A DNA stretch of 64,000 nucleotides, taken from positions 1 to 64,000 of the forward strand of contig DATKSG010000079.1 of the NCBI GenBank assembly GCA_035531775.1, given 5' to 3'. Numbering within the stretch: position 1 is the first letter of the stretch; the number at the start of each line of letters is the position of its first letter. This document shows, one piece after another, positions 23,612-30,780 of this stretch. Both the position numbers and the translations under genes were made by a program. The DNA is from DATKSG01 sp035531775. Its GTDB lineage: Bacteria; Actinomycetota; Acidimicrobiia; Acidimicrobiales; UBA8190. The notes below the pieces were generated by a model. It saw only the letters and a list, made by a program, of their open reading frames with translations. It did not search any database and was not told the DNA's origin.

Positions 23612-26446
23612 ATGCAAGACGTCGAGCGGCAGCTCGTGGTATCCCGACGCACCTGGAACCCCATCGGCCGCCTGGCCGGGCGGGGCCCGGTAGCGCTGTC
23701 GGCAGCGTTGCTGGCCCTCGGTGGCGGCGGAATCGGAGCGGCATTGGCCGCCTCGGGCAACGCCTCCTCCCAGGCGGCCCGTTCGGTGAGTGGGGCCGCA
23801 GCCGGCACCTCCTCCTCGGCTGCCCACATTGCCTCGACCACCGGTGCGCCGACCGGCGCGGCATCGGCGGCCACGTCGGGGCAGCGCACTGGCCTGGTGC
23901 GCACCGGCAACGCACTCCCCGGCCTGTCGCACGCCACGCTGCTCGGCAACACGCCCGGGTCCGACAAGCTGACCATCGACGTCGGCCTGGCCCAGCCCGA
24001 CTCGGCCGGTGAGCAGGCGCTGCTCAGTGCCATCTCGACGCCGGGCAACGCCCAGTACCACCGCTTCCTCACTCCGGCCCAGTTCGACGCCCGCTTCGGC
24101 GTGCCAGCCGCCACCGTGGCCGCCACCAAGGCCTGGTTGCGCTCGGGCGGCCTGACAGTCGGCTACGTGTCGCCTTCGGGAGACCTCGTCTCGGCGCGCG
24201 GTACGACAAGCCAGATCGGCGCCCTCATGGGCACCTCCTTCGGCACGTACCGCGTCGGCACCGTGCAGTTCGTGGCCAACCAGTCGCCGCCGGCCGTTCC
24301 CGCCGCCCTCCCCATCACCACCGTGGTTGGGCTCAACACCTTGCAGCGCATGTACACCCAGCCGCAGCTGGCCAAGGCCAACGGGGCCACGGCCACCACC
24401 CCGGCTTCCTCCACTTCGGCCACCACCTCCTACACCGGTGCGCTCGTGGCCCAGGACCTGTGGAACGTGTACGACGCCTCGCCCTGCTCCGGCACCACCT
24501 GCCAGACCTCCACCACGGTGGACGCCGGCCAGGGTGAGACGGCCGGCATGTTCGGCGATGGCTACACCCCCGGCGTCATCGAGAACCTGCGCGTCTTCGA
24601 GCAGCGCATGGGCCTGCCCCAGGTCCCCGTGCGGGTGGTGCAGGAGGGCTCGCTGCCCGGTGGCACCCCCAACGACAACGACGTGGTGGCCGAAGTGGAG
24701 TGGGACCTGGACACCCAGGCCATCACCGGCATGGCGCCGGGGCTCTCGCAGCTCAACATGTACTTCGCCTCCTCGCTGTTCGACCCCGACACCGGAGTGA
24801 TGTTCGACGCCTGGTCCAACGACCCGGCCGGACCCAAGCAGATGAACGCCAGCTTCGGCGAGTGCAACGCCGACCCGACCTCCCCCTATGACGGCTCGCT
24901 ACCGGCCACCACCTTCGGCGAGGGCCTGGTGGGCAACCAGCTCCAGGTCCTGTCGGACCCCGCCCTGGAGCAGTCCAACTTGGAGGGTCGCACCCTTTTC
25001 GCCTCGGCCGGCGACAGCGGCGGCTCGTGCCCGGCCGTGGTCCTGCCCGTGCTGTCGGCCGGCAACGGCGTGATCCCTCAGCCGGCTCCGGTGGACCAGA
25101 ACTACCCCTGTGACAGCGCCTATGTCACCTGCGTGGGGGGCACCGTGGTCACCACCGACGGCACCACCAACCCCGGGGCGAGCAGCAACCCGCAGCCGGC
25201 CCCGTCCACCCAGACCAACTACAACGCCGACCCCAAGCGGGTAAGCGAGCAGGCCTGGGCCTACACCGGGGGCGGCTCCTCGGACAACGTGCCCGAGCCC
25301 GCCTTCCAAAAGGGCGTGGCGGCGGTGAACGAACCGTGCACCATGCCGGTGGACCCCAAGGCCAAGGTGATCACCCCGGGGACGATCTGTCGTGGCGTAC
25401 CCGACGTGGCTGCCATGTCCGGCAGCGGCCTGCCCGACGGGTTCCTGCTCGGCAACAACGGCTACGTGACCAATATCGACATGTTCCCGATCCCGGTGGG
25501 CGGCACCAGCCTGTCCTCGCCGCTCACCGTCGGCATGTGGTCGCGCATCCAGGCCGCCGCTCGGACGACTGCCGGCCTCGGCTTCGCCGCCGACACCATC
25601 TACGCCGTGGGCAAGGGCTCGCTCGGCAACGCGGCGCGTGACTTCTACGACATCACCCAGAACGAGCTCCCGACCGGGAACTTCTACCACCTGGCCGGTA
25701 AGGGCTGGGACTACGCCAGCGGCTGGGGAGCGCTCGACGTCAACAACTTCATCAAGGATGTCGATGGTGACACCTCGCTGGCCCCGACTCACCCGAGCTA
25801 CAGCACGGTGGGGACGCCGGCCAACGTGTGCGCCGCTCCGCTGACTCTCAGCTCCCCGCAGGGCAACGCCTACGATGTGACGCTGTCGCCTACAGCCCCG
25901 CTAACGAGCGACCCGCAGCTCGACATCACCACGGCGTCACTGGCCTTGAGCTCCGACGGGAAGTCGCTGGTGGCCACCATCGGCGGTCCCGACCTGTCCA
26001 CCACCGGGCCGCCCGATGCGACGTCGGGCTACAACTTCCAGCTGGACTGGACGTACCAAGGCACCACGTACTTCGCCGGAGCCTCGGTCAACTACCCCCA
26101 GCAGCTTCCGTCCACCGGCGTCCCCAACAACCCCGTGTTCGGCCCCATCCCCATCACCAACTCGGTGCCGGCCCCGGCTTCGCCACCAACGGGGACGGTT
26201 ACCTACGGCGACGGCACGGCCAGCGACCTGGGCGTCTTCACCAACATCGACAGCGGGTCGTTCAAGAACGGCACCTTCACCATCGTGGTGCCGCTGGCCA
26301 ACGTGGGGAACCCTGGGACCGGAGCAGTGCTGCAGTACCCCTTCGCCTACGACACCCTCCCTGACGGGGTTTTGGTGGCGCTCGCCACCGACGAGGCGGC
26401 CACCGAGCCCCCCGGCCTGCAGTACGTCTTCGGCTCGACCTGCTGA
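23612..26446 (+). CDS. secreted S53 peptidase (sedolisin/kumamolisin type)
   Basis: 944 residues from ATG 23612. Hydrophobic export segment near 25-47, a Ser/Ala/Thr-rich spacer, a pro-kumamolisin activation domain (about 100-250, with FLTPAQFDARFGVP), then the S53 catalytic domain: Glu363 and Asp367 in EVEWDLD, Asp468 in ASAGDSGG, and the nucleophile Ser633 in GGTSLSSP. The Ca-site region DITQN...GWDYASGWGALDV follows. About 220 C-terminal residues after the catalytic domain form an extra beta-rich region. Sedolisins are acid-active endopeptidases, so extracellular protein digestion at low pH is the likely role. Confidence 0.93.
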   Translation: MQDVERQLVVSRRTWNPIGRLAGRGPVALSAALLALGGGGIGAALAASGNASSQAARSVSGAAAGTSSSAAHIASTTGAPTGAASAATSGQRTGLVRTGNALPGLSHATLLGNTPGSDKLTIDVGLAQPDSAGEQALLSAISTPGNAQYHRFLTPAQFDARFGVPAATVAATKAWLRSGGLTVGYVSPSGDLVSARGTTSQIGALMGTSFGTYRVGTVQFVANQSPPAVPAALPITTVVGLNTLQRMYTQPQLAKANGATATTPASSTSATTSYTGALVAQDLWNVYDASPCSGTTCQTSTTVDAGQGETAGMFGDGYTPGVIENLRVFEQRMGLPQVPVRVVQEGSLPGGTPNDNDVVAEVEWDLDTQAITGMAPGLSQLNMYFASSLFDPDTGVMFDAWSNDPAGPKQMNASFGECNADPTSPYDGSLPATTFGEGLVGNQLQVLSDPALEQSNLEGRTLFASAGDSGGSCPAVVLPVLSAGNGVIPQPAPVDQNYPCDSAYVTCVGGTVVTTDGTTNPGASSNPQPAPSTQTNYNADPKRVSEQAWAYTGGGSSDNVPEPAFQKGVAAVNEPCTMPVDPKAKVITPGTICRGVPDVAAMSGSGLPDGFLLGNNGYVTNIDMFPIPVGGTSLSSPLTVGMWSRIQAAARTTAGLGFAADTIYAVGKGSLGNAARDFYDITQNELPTGNFYHLAGKGWDYASGWGALDVNNFIKDVDGDTSLAPTHPSYSTVGTPANVCAAPLTLSSPQGNAYDVTLSPTAPLTSDPQLDITTASLALSSDGKSLVATIGGPDLSTTGPPDATSGYNFQLDWTYQGTTYFAGASVNYPQQLPSTGVPNNPVFGPIPITNSVPAPASPPTGTVTYGDGTASDLGVFTNIDSGSFKNGTFTIVVPLANVGNPGTGAVLQYPFAYDTLPDGVLVALATDEAATEPPGLQYVFGSTC

Positions 26447-26516
26447 GCCGACGAGGTGACGAGCCGACGGCCGAGAGCCCGCGGCCGGGCGCCTGACACG
26501 CTAAGAATGGCCGCCC

Positions 26517-27518
26517 ATGACGGCGGCGGCGAACAGTTCTGACTCGAGGCCTGGGTCGGCGCCCGACGGTGCCACCCAGGCCTCGATGTTCCGGGTCATG
26601 GCCATGATCGCCGCCTGCGACGAGGCGCTGCGTTCGGCCATCGGCGCCGGACGCGCCACGTTGTCGTACTACTCGCCGCGCGGCCAGGAGGCGGTGGCGG
26701 CGGGGTTTGCCGCCGCCCTGCGGAGCGATGACTACCTGGTCACCACGTACCGGGGCATGCACGACCAGATCGCCAAAGGGGTCCCGCTGCGCCCGCTTCT
26801 CGCCGAGATGGTCGGGAGAGCCGCCGGCACCGGCAAGGGCAAGGGCGGCCCCATGCACATCTCGTGGCCCGAGGTCGGGCTCATGGTGACCACCGGCGTG
26901 GTGGGGTCGGGCCTGCCCATCGCCGCCGGGCTGGCCTGGGCCGCCCAGCGCCAGGGGGCGGGGCGGGTGGCGGTGGTGTGCTTCGGCGATGGCGCCACCA
27001 ACATCGGCGCCTTCCACGAAGCCTGCAACCTGGCTTCGCTGTGGAGCCTGCCGCTGGTGCTGTTGTGCCAGAACAACGGCTACGGCGAGCACACCGCCTT
27101 CGCCGGCCACCAGCGCACGGCCCGGGTGGCCGACCGCGCCGCCGCCTATGCCATGCCCGGGGTGACCATTGACGGCAACGACCCCCTGGCCGTGCACGAG
27201 GCGGTGGCCGAGGCGGTGGCCCTGGCCCGCGCCGGCGGGGGCCCGACGTTGGTGGAGGCTGTCACCTACCGGCTGTACGGGCACGTCTTCGGCGACCGTA
27301 TGGCCTACATCGCCAAGGACGAGCTCGATGCCGCCTGGGCCGCCGAGCCGCTGACCCGCTTCCGGGCGCATCTGGTGGAGAGCGGTGTCCACAGCGAGGA
27401 GTCGGCGCGCGCCGTTGAGGAGAGCTGCGCCACCGAAGCCGCCGCTGTGCTCGACGAGGTGCTGGCCCTGCCCGGGCCCGGGCCCGAGGAGCTGCTCACG
27501 GACGTGGTGGGGCCGTGA
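26517..27518 (+). CDS. thiamine-dependent dehydrogenase E1 alpha subunit
   Basis: 333 residues. The thiamine diphosphate motif GDGATNIGAFHEACNLASLW ... CQNNGYGE and the His-containing TTYRGMHDQIAKG are those of the pyruvate/branched-chain/acetoin dehydrogenase E1 alpha family. It decarboxylates a 2-oxo acid or cleaves acetoin with E1 beta. Overlaps the E1 beta gene (GTGA). Which substrate is used cannot be read; the small E1 type with a free lipoyl domain suggests an acetoin- or branched-chain-like system. Confidence 0.9.
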   Translation: MTAAANSSDSRPGSAPDGATQASMFRVMAMIAACDEALRSAIGAGRATLSYYSPRGQEAVAAGFAAALRSDDYLVTTYRGMHDQIAKGVPLRPLLAEMVGRAAGTGKGKGGPMHISWPEVGLMVTTGVVGSGLPIAAGLAWAAQRQGAGRVAVVCFGDGATNIGAFHEACNLASLWSLPLVLLCQNNGYGEHTAFAGHQRTARVADRAAAYAMPGVTIDGNDPLAVHEAVAEAVALARAGGGPTLVEAVTYRLYGHVFGDRMAYIAKDELDAAWAAEPLTRFRAHLVESGVHSEESARAVEESCATEAAAVLDEVLALPGPGPEELLTDVVGP

Positions 27519-28543
27519 GCGCCGGCGACGTAGCCGGCTCCGACGCCCGCTCTGACGCCGGCGACGTAGTCGAGCAGGATGTGCGCAGCGTCCGGGCCGC
27601 CATACAGGGAGCCCTGGCCGAGGCCATGGAGGCCGACGAGCGCGTGGTGCTGCTCGGCGAGGACATCGCCGATCCCGGTGGCGGCGTCTTCGGGGTGACC
27701 AAGGGACTGTCGTCGACCTTCGGCGCCGATCGGGTGCGCGACACGCCCATATCGGAGCAGGCCATCGTGGGAGCGGCCATCGGCGCCGCCCTGGGGGGCC
27801 TGCGCCCGGTGGCCGAGATCATGTTCATGGACTTCCTCGGCATCTGCCTCGACCAGCTGGCCAACCACGCCGCCAAGCTGCGCTACATGTCGGGGGGGCG
27901 CACCCCCGTCCCCATGGTGCTGCGGGTGGCCGTGGGCGGCGGCCTGCAGGTGGGTGCCCAGCACAGCCAGATGCTCGAGGCCTGGCTCACCCACGTGCCG
28001 GGCCTCAAAGTGGTGGTGCCCAGCAACGCCGGCGACGCCCGGGCCCTGCTGCTGGCCTGCATCGCCGATGACGACCCGTGCGTCTTCATCGAGCAGGTGC
28101 CGTTGCTGGCCCGCAAAGGGGTTGTGTACCGAGAGCCGCTGTCGCTCGGCTGTGCCACGGTCACCCGGCCCGGCCGTGACGTCACCGTGGTCACCTATGG
28201 CCGCCAGGTCCACGACGCGCTGGCCGTGGCCGAGTCCCTCGCCCCTGACGTCGAGGTGGAAGTGGTCGACCTGCGCAGCCTGGCCCCGCTCGACGAGCAG
28301 GCCATGGTGGCCTCGGTGGCGCGCACCGGACGCGCCGTAGTGCTGCACGAAGCGGTCGTCACCGGCGGCTTCGGGGCCGAGTTGGTGGCGCGCTTGTCGG
28401 AGCAGCTCTTCGGTCGCCTGCGGGCTCCGGTGCTGCGGGTAGGAGCGGTGGACGCCCCCATGCCCTATGCCAAGGGGCTCGAGAGCCTGGCGCTGCCCGG
28501 ACAGCAGCGGTTGGCCGCCGCCATCGACGCCGTCATGGCCTGA
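27515..28543 (+). CDS. thiamine-dependent dehydrogenase E1 beta subunit
   Basis: 342 residues, GTG 27515. LLGEDIADPGGGVFGVTKGL, DTPISEQAIVGAAIGAALGGLRPVAEIMFMD and the transketolase C-terminal domain (VVTYGRQVHDALAVAE...) match E1 beta. The Glu of ISEQ is the cofactor-activating residue. The N-terminal 20 residues are an extra Asp/Ser-rich tail. Three bases separate its stop from the lipoyl gene. Confidence 0.9.
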   Translation: MSAGDVAGSDARSDAGDVVEQDVRSVRAAIQGALAEAMEADERVVLLGEDIADPGGGVFGVTKGLSSTFGADRVRDTPISEQAIVGAAIGAALGGLRPVAEIMFMDFLGICLDQLANHAAKLRYMSGGRTPVPMVLRVAVGGGLQVGAQHSQMLEAWLTHVPGLKVVVPSNAGDARALLLACIADDDPCVFIEQVPLLARKGVVYREPLSLGCATVTRPGRDVTVVTYGRQVHDALAVAESLAPDVEVEVVDLRSLAPLDEQAMVASVARTGRAVVLHEAVVTGGFGAELVARLSEQLFGRLRAPVLRVGAVDAPMPYAKGLESLALPGQQRLAAAIDAVMA

Positions 28544-28546
28544 GCC

Positions 28547-28801
28547 GTGCTCCTGCGACTGCCCAAGATCGGCATGGAGATGACCGAGGCGTTGCTGGCC
28601 CGGTGGTTGGTCGACGACGGCGCCACGGTGTCGGCCGGTCAACCGCTATACGAGCTCGAGACCGAGAAGGTCGAGCACGAGGTGGAGGCTCCGGTCGCCG
28701 GCGTGCTGCGCCGCATCGCCGGCGAAGGTCAGACGTGCCAGGTGGGCGACGAGGTGGGCGAGATCGTCGAGCTCACCAGCGAGCCAGGTGGTCCTCGGTG
28801 A
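28547..28801 (+). CDS. free-standing lipoyl-domain protein
   Basis: 84 residues, GTG 28547. One lipoyl domain: LPKIGMEMTEA, then ETEKVEHEVEAP with the Lys that would be lipoylated, and GVLRRIAGEGQTCQVG. The peripheral-subunit-binding and acyltransferase domains of a normal E2 are absent and the gene simply ends. It is probably the acyl/electron carrier for the adjacent E1 pair, with E2 catalysis and E3 supplied elsewhere or not needed. The last 29 bases overlap the convergent DUF2804 gene. Confidence 0.87.
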   Translation: MLLRLPKIGMEMTEALLARWLVDDGATVSAGQPLYELETEKVEHEVEAPVAGVLRRIAGEGQTCQVGDEVGEIVELTSEPGGPR

Positions 28802-29759
28802 CCCCGGCCATGGCTTCGATGCGCACGCCTCCCACCGTGCCGCGGAAGGTCCCCACCGGCTGCACATAGCGGCTGCGGGCCACGACCAGGCGCACGTCGC
28901 TGGCCCGGATCCCCTCGGGGACGAACTCGAGGTCGACCGAGCCGCTCGGGCCGGTGATGGCCCAGGGGGCCTGCGGCCGGCGGGGGTCGAAGGCGAATTG
29001 CACCGGACCGAGGGCCTGGACCTGTCCTTCGTGCCACAGCACGTTCTCCACCGGGGCGGTGAACCCCTCGGTGAGGTTGAAGGCGCTGCGCCGGTCGCCG
29101 GCCGACGCCCAGCGCCAGCTGGTGGTGCGGGCCAGCAGACCGCTCGTGTGGTCGAGAGCGCCGGTGGCGCCGTGCAGGTCGAAGCGCACGCCGCCCGCCG
29201 AGGCCAGGCCTTCGACGGCCAGGGCCGGGGTCTTGTGGGTGCAGTCGGCTACGCCGCCGGGCACCGGGGCCACAGCGCACATCGTGGGGCCGGCGTCGGT
29301 CTCGACCAGGGTGGCGTCCACGGTGCAGGCCGGACTGCGCGCTTCGAGACGCCAGCGCCCCCCGTCCTCCCCGCGCAGCTGCACGAACAGCCGGCGCGAG
29401 CGGCACTCGGTCAGGGCCCCGCCCCCGCTGGGCCCGGCCACCGTGATGCCCCGGCCGCCGGGTGCGGTCATGGACAGGTCGGCCAACAGCCGTCCCTGGC
29501 GGCGGTCGAAGAGGTATGTGAAGCACGACCCGGCCCACCCCAGGTCGACCACGGCCACGGCCAGGATCACCTCGGGCCCGGTGATGGACACGTAGTGCCA
29601 GCGTTTCCACTGGCGAAGGCGCCAGGCCGCCTTGGTGGCGGCACCCGACCAGTCGACATCCGCGCAGCGACCGACGTAAGCACCGAAGGCGACCTCGCCG
29701 CCGGACACGGCGGCCGATGGCGCCGGGGGCAGCTCCGGCCCGGCGCTCAAGCCAGGCAT
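28773..29759 (-). CDS. DUF2804 family protein
   Basis: 328 residues from ATG 29759. GAYVGRCADVDW, LRQWKRWHYVSITGPEVILAVAVVDLGWAGSCF and FNLTEGFTAPVENVLWHEG are the characteristic blocks of DUF2804, a lipocalin-like fold of unknown function widespread in actinobacteria and proteobacteria. The start lies 13 bases inside the preceding MBL hydrolase gene, so they form an operon. Confidence 0.8.
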   Translation of the reverse strand: MPGLSAGPELPPAPSAAVSGGEVAFGAYVGRCADVDWSGAATKAAWRLRQWKRWHYVSITGPEVILAVAVVDLGWAGSCFTYLFDRRQGRLLADLSMTAPGGRGITVAGPSGGGALTECRSRRLFVQLRGEDGGRWRLEARSPACTVDATLVETDAGPTMCAVAPVPGGVADCTHKTPALAVEGLASAGGVRFDLHGATGALDHTSGLLARTTSWRWASAGDRRSAFNLTEGFTAPVENVLWHEGQVQALGPVQFAFDPRRPQAPWAITGPSGSVDLEFVPEGIRASDVRLVVARSRYVQPVGTFRGTVGGVRIEAMAGVTEDHLARW

Positions 29760-30709
29760 CGCAGCGGCCGGTTGCCGTTGAAGGCATACATGTCGCCGAA
29801 GGCGACGGCGATATCGATATCGTCGCCGGGCCGGGCCCCTTCGATCTCGGCGTAGGCCCGGTGCAGGTTCCCCACCAGTCGCTCGGCGTCGGACAGGGCG
29901 GCGAACTCGCCCAAGTCGATGTGGCGGGCGGCCTCCAGCGGGCTCAAGCCGGCCTCGTGAGCTTCGGCGGCGGCCTGCTGCACGAAGCGGAGGTAGGAGC
30001 CCACCGTGTCCACTGCCCCCAAGGTGCACGGCGGGCCGTGCCCGGGGACGACAACGGCGGCGTCGAACTCCATCAGGCGGTCGAGGGCCACCATGGCCCC
30101 GGCCACCGATCCCATGAGGACGAACGGCGTGCCCCCATTGAAGATCAGGTCACCGGTGAACAGCACCCGGTGCTCGGGGATCCAGGCCACCACGTCGTTG
30201 GTGGTGTGGGCGGCCGTGCCGAAGTGGTGCAGCTCGACCAGCACGTCGCCCACGTGGAGGTCGAGCCGGTGGGTGAAGGTGACGAACGGGGGCGCCACGG
30301 TGAGCGCTCCCCACTGCACCGGATCGAACAGGCCGTCGGGGCGCACTATGCCGCTTCGCACCATGGCATCTCGGCACAGGTGGTGGCCGATGATGGTGGC
30401 GGAGGGCAACAGGCCGTTGCCGTTGGTGTGGTCGCCGTGGTGGTGGGTGTTCACGAGCATGGACGGCGCCGCGCCGCCTGATCCGGCGATGGCGTCCAAG
30501 TACGCCTGGGTGCGGCGCTCGGTGGCACAGGTATCGATGGCCAGGGCGCGGCTCCCGTCGAGCACGAAGCCGGTGTTGTTGATCCACCACGTCCCGTCGG
30601 GCTGGACGTAGGCGAAGACCCCGGGGGCCACTTCCTCCACCCGCGGCGGCGCCAGGGAGTGGTCGTCGTCGCGGTGGTGGCCGGGGGTCGGAGGGCGGCT
30701 GGTACTCAT
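29747..30709 (-). CDS. metallo-beta-lactamase fold hydrolase
   Basis: 320 residues. THHHGDHTNGNG supplies H-x-H-x-D-H for the binuclear metal site, with further ligands in FGTAAHTTND, FTGDLIFNGG and VVPGHG. The layout is of glyoxalase-II/quinoprotein-relative-like hydrolases, acting on thioesters, lactones or similar; substrate unknown. Co-transcribed with DUF2804 downstream. Confidence 0.88.
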   Translation of the reverse strand: MSTSRPPTPGHHRDDDHSLAPPRVEEVAPGVFAYVQPDGTWWINNTGFVLDGSRALAIDTCATERRTQAYLDAIAGSGGAAPSMLVNTHHHGDHTNGNGLLPSATIIGHHLCRDAMVRSGIVRPDGLFDPVQWGALTVAPPFVTFTHRLDLHVGDVLVELHHFGTAAHTTNDVVAWIPEHRVLFTGDLIFNGGTPFVLMGSVAGAMVALDRLMEFDAAVVVPGHGPPCTLGAVDTVGSYLRFVQQAAAEAHEAGLSPLEAARHIDLGEFAALSDAERLVGNLHRAYAEIEGARPGDDIDIAVAFGDMYAFNGNRPLRCLA

Positions 30710-30780
30710 CCCGCCGTCCTAGCACCCCGCCGCTGCCCCGGGCCGGGGCCCGTCGCCGTCAGCGGCTCGTCAGCGGCCGG

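Noticed and set aside
28729..29787. Alternative 352-codon minus-strand frame over the DUF2804 gene
   Set aside because: Arg/Pro-rich with no family pattern; the neighbouring frame carries the DUF2804 blocks.
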